Assembly: GCF_000380245.2 (NCBI RefSeq)
Contig: NZ_HG428741.1
Coordinates: forward strand, 2,611,665 to 2,675,664
Source of the DNA: Bacillus massiliigorillae
GTDB lineage: Bacteria; Bacillota; Bacilli; Bacillales; DSM-1321
DNA length: 64,000 nt
Direction of reading: 5' to 3'
Notes under the pieces: model-generated
Told to the model about the DNA's origin: nothing
Seen by the model: only the letters and a program-made list of their open reading frames with translations
Databases searched by the model: none
Made by a program: the position numbers and the translations under genes
Shown: in pieces, positions 45,233 to 53,706 of the stretch
How positions within the stretch are numbered: the stretch's first letter is position 1
How the letters are laid out: each line of letters starts with the position of its first letter

Positions 45233-45936
45233 TCTGCCACCAATCCTTTCTTCTATTTAAAAGGTAATTATTATTTATATATCCTATTTTCAAACCAAGA
45301 AAACACATATTCTTCTTAAAGTTAAGTCAATGTTAAGTAATACCAACTTCCTAAACTTTAAACATTTTTTGGTTATTTATTGATTACATTTTATACTGTA
45401 TCAGTGAAAAACACAATAACAATGTAACAATACTGTTTTCTTGTTCAAAGTGTACATCACAACCTATAACCTCGTCAATACATTATATTCTCTTTTATTT
45501 TTTATTTTTTCTAGGTCAATCATTTTATTTATTAAATATAATTTACCGGCTCTGTTATATAATATTAAATGCATCTGTACTATAAAAAATATTTTTTTTG
45601 TGAAAACACACCTCAAACCTTTGAAAATGCTTACATTCCTTTCTTTCATTAACACACAACTGTAATAATCGAAAAATATGTGAACATTTGATCAATAACC
45701 TCTATCTATTATTCCGATATAGTTTTTATTACATAAGAATTTTTTTACATTTTAATAATTATTCATGAGTATTTTTTACAACAATTAAAAGAAGACAGAA
45801 GCATATACTAGTTTCAACCCAATTTTATTTCTTTCAATCAGGTTTGATTTACATCATTAAAAAGTTAGGGTAATATTTGATTGATACACACAGATTATTA
45901 TTGAGTTTTTACATAAAGGTAGAGGTGGGACAAAAA
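45233..45936. other. Divergent intergenic region between pdhA and def
   Basis: 704 AT-rich bases. Only the def promoter (45848-45876) is clear. A 74-codon ORF at 45441-45665 has no ribosome site and very low-complexity hydrophobic content, so I do not call it. Minus-strand signals for pdhA are ambiguous. Confidence 0.5.
45848..45876 (+). promoter_or_regulatory. Candidate sigma-A promoter of def
   Basis: TTTACA (45848-45853), 17 bases, TAATAT (45871-45876), about 60 bases before the GTG start. Confidence 0.6.
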
Positions 45937-46491
45937 GTGATTACAATGAAAGATATAGTATTAGAGGGACATCCTGTTTTACGAGAAGTAGCTAAAGAAG
46001 TTATATTACCTGCTAGCGAAGAAGATGTGGCCATCGCAAAAAAAATGCTTGAATATCTTATTAATAGTCAAGACCCAGAGATTTCAGCTCAATACGGCTT
46101 ACGTCCTGGTATTGGGTTAGCAGCACCACAAATTAATGTTTCAAAAAGAATTATTGCTGTACATTTAACTGATGATAAAGGTACTTTGTATAGCTACGGA
46201 TTATTTAACCCTAAAATTATTAGCCACTCTGTAGAGAAAGCCTATTTATCAAGTGGAGAAGGTTGTTTATCTGTTGATCGTCCTGTTCCGGGATACGTTC
46301 CACGATATTCAAGAATTACAGTTACAGGAACAACAATAGAAGGTGAAAATATAAAACTTCGCTTAAAAGGTCTTCCTGCTATTTGTTTTCAACATGAAAT
46401 TGACCATATAAATGGAATTATGTTTTATGACCATATCAATAATGAAGATCCATTAGCACCAATTCCTGGAGCTATTGAAATTACAAAATAA
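45937..46491 (+). CDS. def: Peptide deformylase (YkrB type)
   Basis: A 184-residue metalloenzyme removing the N-formyl group from new proteins. Motif 1 GIGLAAPQ (58-65), motif 2 EGCLS (Cys110), motif 3 HEIDH (His153, Glu154, His157). The GTG at 45937 is 7 bases after AGAGGTGGG and gives MITMKDIVLEGHPVL, matching B. subtilis YkrB (184 residues); the 204-residue version has no ribosome site. Confidence 0.95.
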   Translation: MITMKDIVLEGHPVLREVAKEVILPASEEDVAIAKKMLEYLINSQDPEISAQYGLRPGIGLAAPQINVSKRIIAVHLTDDKGTLYSYGLFNPKIISHSVEKAYLSSGEGCLSVDRPVPGYVPRYSRITVTGTTIEGENIKLRLKGLPAICFQHEIDHINGIMFYDHINNEDPLAPIPGAIEITK

Positions 46492-46535
46492 AAAGAAGCG
46501 TGCTGAAATTATTCAGCACGCTTCTTTTTTTCAAT
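46491..46535. terminator. Bidirectional terminator between def and ykrA
   Basis: A perfect 17-bp stem (AAAAGAAGCGTGCTGAA and complement), loop ATTA, with T8. Confidence 0.93.
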
Positions 46536-46550
46536 AATGTAGAAACCTTT

Positions 46551-47324
46551 TTATTCAATCAAACCTAATTTTACTAAAGCATTATAAATACCATCATCAT
46601 CTACAGAGGTAGTTAATAAATCTGCATGTGGTTTTAATTCTTCTTCCGCATTCCCCATTACTATCCCCGTTCCTACGGTTTGAATCATTTCAATATCATT
46701 CAAACCATCTCCAAACGCATATACATTTTTCATTTCAAAACCAGCTCGTTCGATAAAATGCTGAATACCTACAGCCTTAGAACCGCCTCCTGGAACAACA
46801 TCCATACAAACTGGATGCCAACGAATAAAGCGAACATCTTGATTGTTTTCAAGATAGTACTTCTCATCTTCTTCAGAACAATATAGTAATGTTTGATAAA
46901 TATCATTTTCTTTAAAATAATGCTCATCAAATTCTGGATGAGGTAATGTAAATGTCGCAAATGAAATCTCGACATTTTTTGAATACTCAACTGTTCCTTT
47001 CATCGTTTGCTCGTCCATGTAAACTAAAGGAACTTCTCTCTCTTTTGCTTGCTCAGATAATCTATGTAATGCTTCTTTGTTAATTGGGTTGCTATAGATA
47101 AGTTCATTCTCAAATACGACATATTGTCCATTAAAACTTACATAAGAAGAAATATCGAGCTCTTCTCGTAGCTTTTCAAACATAAACGGTGAGCGTCCTG
47201 TAGCAATTGCCACATAAACACCGTTATCTTGAAGTTGTTTAATTGCTTTCTTTGTAGATTCTGGTAAATTCTTATCAAAATCCAATAAAGTTCCATCTAT
47301 ATCAAAGAATACGATTTTCTTCAT
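46551..47324 (-). CDS. ykrA: Cof-type HAD-IIB family phosphatase (YkrA)
   Basis: A 257-residue HAD hydrolase: motif I DIDGTLLDF (nucleophile Asp8, acid Asp10), motif II ATGRSPF, Lys in motif III (GGSKAVGI) and motif IV GDGLNDIEM, with a type IIB cap between. Members dephosphorylate sugar phosphates or nucleotides; the substrate here is unknown. Convergent with def as in B. subtilis. ATG start. Confidence 0.92.
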   Translation of the reverse strand: MKKIVFFDIDGTLLDFDKNLPESTKKAIKQLQDNGVYVAIATGRSPFMFEKLREELDISSYVSFNGQYVVFENELIYSNPINKEALHRLSEQAKEREVPLVYMDEQTMKGTVEYSKNVEISFATFTLPHPEFDEHYFKENDIYQTLLYCSEEDEKYYLENNQDVRFIRWHPVCMDVVPGGGSKAVGIQHFIERAGFEMKNVYAFGDGLNDIEMIQTVGTGIVMGNAEEELKPHADLLTTSVDDDGIYNALVKLGLIE

Positions 47325-47568
47325 ACTAATCCCTACATTTCTTTTGAATTATCAATTCCTTTTATTAAATAACTTGCCTAAAACAAAGTCAAGGTAATAT
47401 TGTTATTATTTTCACAATCATTTATACAAAAATACAAGTATTATTAATACAATTCATTGCACATAAACTGTCTAAAAAATTTTTTATTATCTCATGAAAA
47501 TTATATACATATATTCAAACAAAACATTAAAAATTAAAAGAAAAAATCAAATATAGTACGAACCTATA

Positions 47569-47596
47569 TTTACTTTATATTTCTATCGTTTAGAAT
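47569..47596 (+). promoter_or_regulatory. Candidate promoter of the cationic-peptide ORF
   Basis: TTTACT (47569-47574), 16 bases, TAGAAT (47591-47596), only 23 bases before the start codon, so the leader would be very short. Confidence 0.5.
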
Positions 47597-47618
47597 AAAA
47601 GTAAGGGAGTGATCTCCT

Positions 47619-47690
47619 ATGCTTAAAAAGCTGCGGAAAAAACTGCTAAAACGTTGGAAAGAATTACTTAGAAAGAAAACAATCGCATAA
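47619..47690 (+). CDS. Very short strongly cationic amphipathic peptide (23 residues)
   Basis: The ORF runs from ATG at 47619 to TAA at 47690, 9 bases after GGGAG. The 23-residue product, starting MLKKLRKKLLKRW, has eight Lys and three Arg against a single Glu. Leu2, 5, 9, 10, 16, 17 and Trp13 are spaced as one face of an amphipathic helix. The ribosome site GGGAG can pair with CTCCT directly before the ATG (loop TGAT). A promoter lies just before and a terminator 15 bases after. No known family comes to mind. It could be a membrane-active peptide, a leader peptide, or a chance ORF in an sRNA. Confidence 0.5.
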   Translation: MLKKLRKKLLKRWKELLRKKTIA

Positions 47691-47704
47691 GTTTTTTTAT
47701 TAGT

Positions 47705-47735
47705 AGCCCTTCTACACCCGCGAAGGGCTTGTTCT
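47705..47735 (+). terminator. Terminator of the cationic-peptide transcript
   Basis: AGCCCTTC (47705-47712) and GAAGGGCT (47722-47729) with a 9-base loop, then TGTTCTTTC. Confidence 0.7.
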
Positions 47736-47790
47736 TTCATGTAAAGTTTTCTAAAATACTTTATGACAACAATTTTTATGAAAAGATGCT

Positions 47791-47835
47791 GATTGGAAAT
47801 TGTTTTGTGTCCTCCAGTCGGTTATGATTGAATTT
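47791..47835 (+). repeat. Promoter-bearing direct repeat, first copy
   Basis: About 45 bases nearly identical to 47930-47974. It contains TTGTTT (47800-47805), a 17-base spacer and TATGAT (47823-47828), a good sigma-A promoter. What it transcribes is unclear: the downstream stretch is A/T-rich with no ORF. Confidence 0.6.
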
Positions 47836-47929
47836 ACATATATTCTTTTTTTCTCTAATACAAAAAGAACAACAACTTCTTTTTTATATATTTACTAACA
47901 ATACATACATCTATGTAAAAAAAGAACCT

Positions 47930-47974
47930 ATTAGAAAATTGTTTTGTGTTCCCTAGTCAGGTATGATGAGGTTT
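47930..47974 (+). repeat. Promoter-bearing direct repeat, second copy (probable rpoY-rnjA promoter)
   Basis: TTGTTT (47939-47944), 17 bases, TATGAT (47962-47967). The spacer TGTGTTCCCTAGTCAGG resembles that of the first copy (TGTGTCCTCCAGTCGGT), which is more conservation than a promoter needs. It lies 188 bases before rpoY. Confidence 0.65.
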
Positions 47975-48154
47975 AAATAAAAATGTCATAAGTAGTTCAC
48001 TGTGTACGGTTAGCAAGTAGATACGTTTTAAACACTATTTTTGTACACGAAATTAATGAGTGATTATATTAGCATCATGTTGTAATACATGAAAATAATG
48101 CTGTTTTTATATATAATGAAGTAAGCAAACAAAGTATTAAGGAGCGATTTTATT

Positions 48155-48364
48155 ATGATTTACAAAGTTTACTATCAAGAAAATGCGGCTGAGGTGCCAG
48201 TACGCGAAAAAACCAAAACCATCTATGTGAAAGCGGCGTCTGTACGTGACGTACGTAATAAATTAAAAAGTCAACCATATAACATTGAATTCGTAACCCT
48301 TGTAGAAGAAGCTTATTTAGAATACGAGGAACTACATGAAGATTTTAAAGTATTGGAGCTATAA
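48155..48364 (+). CDS. rpoY: RNA polymerase epsilon subunit RpoY (YkzG)
   Basis: A 69-residue small subunit of Firmicute RNA polymerase; starts MIYKVYYQENAAEVPVREKT and has the DUF1447 core. It binds the core enzyme near the downstream DNA. ATG after AAGGAGCG. It is 3 bases upstream of rnjA, as in B. subtilis, so the two are coupled. Confidence 0.96.
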   Translation: MIYKVYYQENAAEVPVREKTKTIYVKAASVRDVRNKLKSQPYNIEFVTLVEEAYLEYEELHEDFKVLEL

Positions 48365-48367
48365 CAT

Positions 48368-50053
48368 ATGAAATTTGTAAAAAATGACCAAACTGCCGTT
48401 TTCGCACTAGGCGGTCTTGGGGAAATTGGTAAAAATACGTACGCAGTTCAATTTCAAGATGAAATTATTCTAATCGATGCCGGAATTAAATTCCCTGAAG
48501 ATGAATTACTCGGCATCGATTATGTAATTCCTGATTATTCCTACTTAGTGAAAAACGAAGATAAAATTAAAGGATTATTCGTAACACATGGACACGAAGA
48601 TCACATTGGCGGAATCCCTTATCTTTTAAAACAAATTAACATCCCAGTTTACGGTGGTAAATTAGCACTAGGATTAATCAAAAATAAACTTGAAGAACAC
48701 GGATTATTACGACAAACAAAACTAATTGAAATTCAAGAAGATGATGTAATTAAATTCAGAAAAACGTCCGTTACGTTTTTCAGAACAACACATAGTATTC
48801 CGGATTCTTACGGTATTGTCGTAAAAACACCACCTGGACAAATTGTCCACACTGGTGACTTCAAATTCGATTTCACACCTGTAGGTGAACCGGCAAACTT
48901 AACAAAGATGGCTGAAATCGGAAAAGAAGGCGTTCTTTGTTTACTATCTGACAGTACAAACAGTGAAGTTCCTCATTTCACAATGAGTGAAAGACGTGTA
49001 GGCGAAAGTATTCATGATATCTTCCGAAAAGTTGAAGGTCGCGTAATTTTCGCAACGTTCGCATCAAATATTCACCGTTTACAGCAAGTTGTTGAAGCTG
49101 CAGTTGAAAACGGTCGAAAAATCGCTGTTTTCGGAAGAAGTATGGAAGCTGCAATCGAAATCGGTCAAGAGTTAGGTTATATTCATTGTCCAAAGGATAC
49201 TTTTGTTGAGCCTCAACAAATTAACCGTCTTCCAGCTAATAGAGTAACGATTCTTTGTACAGGAAGCCAAGGAGAACCAATGGCGGCTCTATCAAGAATC
49301 GCTAATGGTACACATCGTCAAATTCAAATCATTCCTGGAGATACGGTTGTTTTCTCTTCATCACCAATTCCAGGTAATACAATTAGCGTTTCACGTACAA
49401 TTAATATGCTTTTCAAAGCAGGCGCAGATGTTATTCACGGCGCTGTAAGTGATATTCATACATCAGGTCACGGTGGTCAAGAAGAGCAAAAGCTAATGAT
49501 ACGCCTAATGAGACCAAAATTCTTTATGCCAATCCATGGAGAATTCCGTATGCAAAAACTACATGCACAACATGCAATAGATTGTGGCGTACCTGAGTCT
49601 AATTGCTTCTTAATGGATAATGGTGAAGTTTTAGCATTAAGCAATAATACCGCTCAAGTAGCAGGAAAGATTCAAGCTGGATCTGTTTACATTGACGGTA
49701 ATGGTGTAGGAGATATTGGAAACATCGTACTTCGCGATCGTCGTATTCTTTCTGAAGAAGGTTTAGTCGTTGTTGTTGTCAGCATCAACATGAAAGAATT
49801 CAAAATTTCTGCTGGTCCAGACATTATTTCACGTGGATTCGTATATATGCGTGAATCAGGCGATTTAATCAATGACGCTCAAAGCTTAATCAAAAAGCAC
49901 TTGAACAAAGTAATGGAAAGAAGAACAAGTCAATGGTCTGAAATTAAAAATGAAATTACAGATACATTAGCTCCATTCCTTTACGAAAAAACAAAACGTC
50001 GTCCAATGATTCTTCCAATTATCATGGAAGTGGATAGCAATAAAGGTAATTAA
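48368..50053 (+). CDS. rnjA: Ribonuclease J1
   Basis: A 561-residue metallo-beta-lactamase/beta-CASP RNase with 5'-to-3' exo- and endonuclease activity, central to mRNA decay. Zn ligands are in HGHEDH (His74, His76, Asp78, His79); further motifs HTGDFKFD, SDSTNSE, the beta-CASP part with FATFASNIHR and SQGEPMAALSR, and HTSGHGGQEE; C-terminal domain ends DSNKGN. ATG with TGGAGC. Cotranscribed with rpoY. Confidence 0.97.
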   Translation: MKFVKNDQTAVFALGGLGEIGKNTYAVQFQDEIILIDAGIKFPEDELLGIDYVIPDYSYLVKNEDKIKGLFVTHGHEDHIGGIPYLLKQINIPVYGGKLALGLIKNKLEEHGLLRQTKLIEIQEDDVIKFRKTSVTFFRTTHSIPDSYGIVVKTPPGQIVHTGDFKFDFTPVGEPANLTKMAEIGKEGVLCLLSDSTNSEVPHFTMSERRVGESIHDIFRKVEGRVIFATFASNIHRLQQVVEAAVENGRKIAVFGRSMEAAIEIGQELGYIHCPKDTFVEPQQINRLPANRVTILCTGSQGEPMAALSRIANGTHRQIQIIPGDTVVFSSSPIPGNTISVSRTINMLFKAGADVIHGAVSDIHTSGHGGQEEQKLMIRLMRPKFFMPIHGEFRMQKLHAQHAIDCGVPESNCFLMDNGEVLALSNNTAQVAGKIQAGSVYIDGNGVGDIGNIVLRDRRILSEEGLVVVVVSINMKEFKISAGPDIISRGFVYMRESGDLINDAQSLIKKHLNKVMERRTSQWSEIKNEITDTLAPFLYEKTKRRPMILPIIMEVDSNKGN

Positions 50054-50072
50054 ACAAAACCCATTAAAAAGA

Positions 50073-50117
50073 GGCGTCCAAAAAGTGATTTTCAATCACT
50101 TTTTGGACGCCCTTTTA
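50073..50117 (+). terminator. Intrinsic terminator of rpoY-rnjA
   Basis: A perfect 18-bp stem (GGCGTCCAAAAAGTGATT and complement), 3-base loop, then T-run. Confidence 0.93.
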
Positions 50118-50165
50118 TTTTCAATGAATTATTTACACAGGATTGATATAAAACTAAGAAGACAC

Positions 50166-50217
50166 AACAAGGCTGTTCAAACAGCAATTTACTAATTACT
50201 TCTTGAACAGCCTTGTT
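50166..50217 (-). terminator. Hairpin after ktrC
   Basis: AACAAGGCTGTTCAA and its perfect complement with a 22-base loop. It touches the ktrC stop; no strong T-run, so terminator function is likely but not certain. Confidence 0.6.
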
Positions 50218-50223
50218 TAACTC

Positions 50224-50889
50224 TTAACTATGATCGACTACTTTCTTTTCAAAACGTGAAATATCTTGATCAGCACCGATTACAATTAAAATATCGCCTA
50301 CTTGAATCGTTTCAGTTGCTGATGGAGAAACAATAATCTCACTTCCCCTTTTAAATGCAACAATATTGATCCCATATCTCGCTCGAATATCTAAATCAAT
50401 TAAGCTCTTTCCATCTATCTTCTTACTTGCCACAATCTCAACAATAGAATGCTCATCAGAGAGCTCTAAATAATCAAGAACATTATTTGATGCTACTTTA
50501 TGTGCGATTCTTCTACCCATATCTCTTTCAGGATGCACAACATGATCAGCACCTATTTTACTTAAAACTTTCTCATGATAATCATTTGTAGCTTTTACTG
50601 TAATATCTCTGACACCTAGCTCTTTAAGCATCAAGGTTGTTAATATGCTAGCTTGTATATTATCACCAATAGCAACAATTACATGGTCGAAATTACGAAT
50701 ACCTAAACTCTTCAATACTGATTCGTCAGTTGTATCTCCTATCACAGCGTGAGAAGCAATTGAAGCAAACTCATTGACACGATCTTCATCATTATCAATA
50801 GCTAATACTTCCATTCCTTGCTTTACAAGTTCACGACATATACTTCCGCCAAAGCGGCCTAATCCTATTACTGCAAATTCTTTCTTCAC
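50224..50889 (-). CDS. ktrC: KtrC, cytosolic RCK regulatory subunit of potassium uptake
   Basis: RCK_N domain with the Rossmann motif GLGRFG and acidic IDNDEDRV (1-135), then RCK_C (about 140-221). Ktr RCK subunits gate the KtrD/KtrB membrane channel in response to ATP/ADP, and c-di-AMP binds the RCK_C domain. I chose the GTG at 50889, 8 bases after GGAGG, giving 221 residues as in B. subtilis KtrC (YkqB). The upstream ATG at 50904 is part of the ribosome site itself. No membrane subunit is encoded nearby. Confidence 0.93.
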   Translation of the reverse strand: MKKEFAVIGLGRFGGSICRELVKQGMEVLAIDNDEDRVNEFASIASHAVIGDTTDESVLKSLGIRNFDHVIVAIGDNIQASILTTLMLKELGVRDITVKATNDYHEKVLSKIGADHVVHPERDMGRRIAHKVASNNVLDYLELSDEHSIVEIVASKKIDGKSLIDLDIRARYGINIVAFKRGSEIIVSPSATETIQVGDILIVIGADQDISRFEKKVVDHS

Positions 50890-50981
50890 GGTATATTCCT
50901 CCATGATAGTAATACTTTAAACATGCTCATATTCTATCACATAGAATGTCTTGAAACCATTATCTATCTTACTAAAATTCC

Positions 50982-51032
50982 AGTAACGTAATAACAGCTT
51001 CCCTTCAAAGAGGAAACTGTTATTACGTTACT
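50982..51032. terminator. Hairpin over the ykuV stop codon
   Basis: AGTAACGTAATAACAG pairs perfectly with CTGTTATTACGTTACT; the stem includes the ykuV stop. No clear T-run. Confidence 0.6.
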
Positions 51033-51483
51033 CACTTTGAGCAGATTCATCCAAGACACGATTCACACGCTTTTCAAGCATTTTCATTCCACTACCACCC
51101 GCTTGAAAATGACGAAGAACACCTGTTTTATCAAACACATAATACGCAGGTACGTATTGATTTTCAAATGATTCATTTAACTTCAAATCACTATCTATGA
51201 AAATTGGCTGAGTTATATCATGTTCAGCTGCAACCGCCTTAATTTCATCCAAATCTAAATCCTTTTCAGAACGTGGCATATGTACCGCTATTACGTTTAG
51301 ACGATCTTTATATTGATCTCTAAATACATTTACGTTAGGCATTGCTTCTTTACATAAATGACAAGAGATTGACCAGAAATGAATCAATGTAGGTTTTTCA
51401 CCAATAAGTTGTTCCTTCGTTACTTCCCCATTTAACCAAGCAGTTGCTCCTGTTAACTCGGGCATTTCAGCACGTAATTTCAT
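51028..51483 (-). CDS. ykuV: Thiol-disulfide oxidoreductase YkuV
   Basis: A 151-residue thioredoxin-fold (TlpA-like) protein with the redox motif CHLC (41-44) and cis-Pro region YVPAYYVFD. No signal peptide, so cytosolic, as YkuV in B. subtilis. I chose the ATG at 51483, 8 bases after AAGGAG (the GTG three codons earlier is in the ribosome site). Likely partners with YkuU peroxiredoxin upstream, though a terminator lies between. Confidence 0.93.
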   Translation of the reverse strand: MKLRAEMPELTGATAWLNGEVTKEQLIGEKPTLIHFWSISCHLCKEAMPNVNVFRDQYKDRLNVIAVHMPRSEKDLDLDEIKAVAAEHDITQPIFIDSDLKLNESFENQYVPAYYVFDKTGVLRHFQAGGSGMKMLEKRVNRVLDESAQSE

Positions 51484-51528
51484 CATTTCCACTCCTTATA
51501 TAGACTATACTTCAATATGACATATATG

Positions 51529-51571
51529 AAAAAGAGGTTGTCCAAAGATGGGACTTAGGACAACCTCTTTT
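51529..51571 (-). terminator. Terminator between ykuU and ykuV
   Basis: AAAAGAGGTTGTCC and GGACAACCTCTTTT with a 14-base loop and A/T runs. Confidence 0.85.
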
Positions 51572-51581
51572 ATTATAAAAA

Positions 51582-52124
51582 TTAAAGTGTTTTTTGACCT
51601 GGTTTCCAGTTTACTGGGCAAAGACCACCAGTTTGAAGAGCTTGAAGCACACGTAGAGTTTCATCTACACTACGTCCAATATTATTGTGGTTAATTACAG
51701 AATATTGTAATTCACCTTCTGGATTGATTATGTATAGTCCACGAAGAGCGATACCTTCTTCTTCAATTAATACACCATATTCGCGAGAGATAGTATGATT
51801 TGTATCTGCAGCTAATGGATATTTTAATTGACCAAGACCATTATCATTACGATCTGTGTTAATCCAAGCTAAGTGAGTATGAATAGTATCAGTAGAAACA
51901 CCAATTACTTCAGCATCAAGATCTTGGAATTCATCATAACGATCAGACATAGCAGTAATTTCTGTTGGACATACAAATGTGAAGTCCATTGGATAGAAGA
52001 ATAAAACAGTCCATTTATCATTTTTCATGTTTTCTTCTAAGCTAACTTTTCCAAATTCTTTATTTGCTAAAACTGCGTCCATTTCAAAGCGTGGCGCTTG
52101 TTTACCTACCATACGTTCTGGCAT
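51582..52124 (-). CDS. ykuU: 2-Cys peroxiredoxin YkuU
   Basis: A 180-residue AhpC/TSA-family peroxidase with peroxidatic Cys52 in DFTFVCPTE and resolving Cys169 in GGLCPVNW. Very close in sequence to B. subtilis YkuU. I chose the ATG at 52124, 8 bases after GGAGG; the TTG start of the longer ORF is inside the ribosome site. Confidence 0.95.
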   Translation of the reverse strand: MPERMVGKQAPRFEMDAVLANKEFGKVSLEENMKNDKWTVLFFYPMDFTFVCPTEITAMSDRYDEFQDLDAEVIGVSTDTIHTHLAWINTDRNDNGLGQLKYPLAADTNHTISREYGVLIEEEGIALRGLYIINPEGELQYSVINHNNIGRSVDETLRVLQALQTGGLCPVNWKPGQKTL

Positions 52125-52483
52125 AGATAATCCCTCCAAAAAATAAATTGTTTATATTAATTGAGAAATAGGATAAATAATTCTCAATTAGAAACATATT
52201 CCAACAATAATTATACGTATTTAGATAATAAAAGTCAAATAATTATCTGAAATTACTATAAAATAATATCAATTACAAATTTTTTAAAAATTACTGTCGA
52301 ATCACTCACAACTATGTCCAAATTTAATTCTAGCACTTTTCAGAATCCTAAGAAAACAATACGCATTTCAGCTGAAATTAATATAAAATCTAACTCCCTG
52401 TTAACGCAAATAACGTGTAAAAGGCATGCATCTAAAGTGATTAATGTATCAATTTAGATGCATGCCTCAGGGCTATTCGCTCC
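52125..52483. other. Intergenic region upstream of ykuU
   Basis: 359 AT-rich bases. I see the dapL terminator (52422-52467) and nothing else definable; the ykuU promoter must lie here. Confidence 0.4.
52422..52467 (-). terminator. Terminator of dapD-dapL
   Basis: A perfect 15-bp stem (AGGCATGCATCTAAA and complement), 16-base loop; TTTTACAC follows on the minus strand. Confidence 0.75.
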
Positions 52484-53614
52484 TTACTGATTTCCCTTCC
52501 ACTCAATATAAGAAGTTAGCAAATCTATAGCTTTCGGAATGGCATTTTCATTTGGGTTTAACTTAGCATGATGAAGACCATATTCTGAGTCAACACCAAG
52601 CCAAAACATGAATCCTGGTATTTCTTTCAACATGTAACCAAAGTCTTCACCTGTCATCGCTTCTTTACACTCAAATACATTGATGTCTGTTTGATCTTTT
52701 GCATATTGCATAAATTCCCTCGTTAATTGCTCTTCGTTAAAAACTTGATAATACATTGCTCCATAATCAATGACAGCTTCACATTCAAAGCCCGTTTTAA
52801 GCCCCTCTACAAGCGCTTCAATGCGTGATTTGACCTTCTTCATACTCTCTGCTGACAAAGTACGAATTGTGCCCTCTAAGCGGGCATTTTCAGCAATGAC
52901 ATTTTGTACAGTTCCCCCAGTAATTTTTCCTACTGTGATAACAGCAGAATCTAATGGATCAACATTTCTTGCAACGATTGTTTGTAGTTGATTGACTAAT
53001 TGACAAGCTGCTACAACCATGTCATTCGTATTATGTGGATAAGCTGCATGTCCACCTTTTCCCTTTAAATCAATAAATAATTCCGACGTATTGGCAAATA
53101 GTAAACCAGGCTTAATGGCGATTGTACCAACAGGATATTCAGGAGCTATATGAAGAGCAATCATCATGTCCGGCTTCCAACGCTTCATCTGTTCGGATTG
53201 TATCATTGGAAGTGCTCCACCCGGTCCTTCCTCTGCAGGCTGAAAAACAAATAGCACATGATCACGAATCGGATGATGTACTAGATGTGTGAGCACGCCT
53301 AACCCAATACTCATATGAAAATCATGACCACATGCATGCATATGCCCCTCATGCTCTGAAGCAAAAGTAAGCTCTGTCTCCTCAACAATTGGTAATCCAT
53401 CAATATCAGCACGATAACCAATTGTTTTAGTAGCATCCAAACCTTTCACTCTAACAAATATACCAGTTTCCCATGTTTCTATTTCTAATCTGTCCGAGGG
53501 TAATTGATCTAAATATTGCAATAAAAATGCTTGTGTCTTAAATTCTCGAAACCCTAATTCCGGCATTTTATGTAATGTTCGTCTAATTTCAACGAATTTT
53601 GATGATGTACTCAA
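52484..53614 (-). CDS. dapL: N-acetyldiaminopimelate deacetylase (YkuR)
   Basis: A 376-residue M20-family deacetylase that releases LL-diaminopimelate from its N-acetyl form, for lysine and peptidoglycan. Metal ligands in HACGHD (His93, Cys95, His97), catalytic glutamate in PAEEGPGG (Glu128), and the C-terminal GLHHAKLNPNE. TTG start, 8 bases after GAGGAGG. It follows dapD on the same strand (92-base gap), which is the acetylase branch of the pathway. Confidence 0.95.
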   Translation of the reverse strand: MSTSSKFVEIRRTLHKMPELGFREFKTQAFLLQYLDQLPSDRLEIETWETGIFVRVKGLDATKTIGYRADIDGLPIVEETELTFASEHEGHMHACGHDFHMSIGLGVLTHLVHHPIRDHVLFVFQPAEEGPGGALPMIQSEQMKRWKPDMMIALHIAPEYPVGTIAIKPGLLFANTSELFIDLKGKGGHAAYPHNTNDMVVAACQLVNQLQTIVARNVDPLDSAVITVGKITGGTVQNVIAENARLEGTIRTLSAESMKKVKSRIEALVEGLKTGFECEAVIDYGAMYYQVFNEEQLTREFMQYAKDQTDINVFECKEAMTGEDFGYMLKEIPGFMFWLGVDSEYGLHHAKLNPNENAIPKAIDLLTSYIEWKGNQ

Positions 53615-53706
53615 GTTCAGTTCCTCCTCACTTCATTTTCTTTTAAAAAAAGTGACCATCCATACAGACAATAACGTCTACATGTTGGTCACTCCTTATA
53701 GCAAGA

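Noticed and set aside
45441..45665. 74-codon ORF between pdhA and def
   Set aside because: No ribosome site, extreme Phe/Ile/Leu/Asn content expected of AT-rich non-coding DNA, no terminator.
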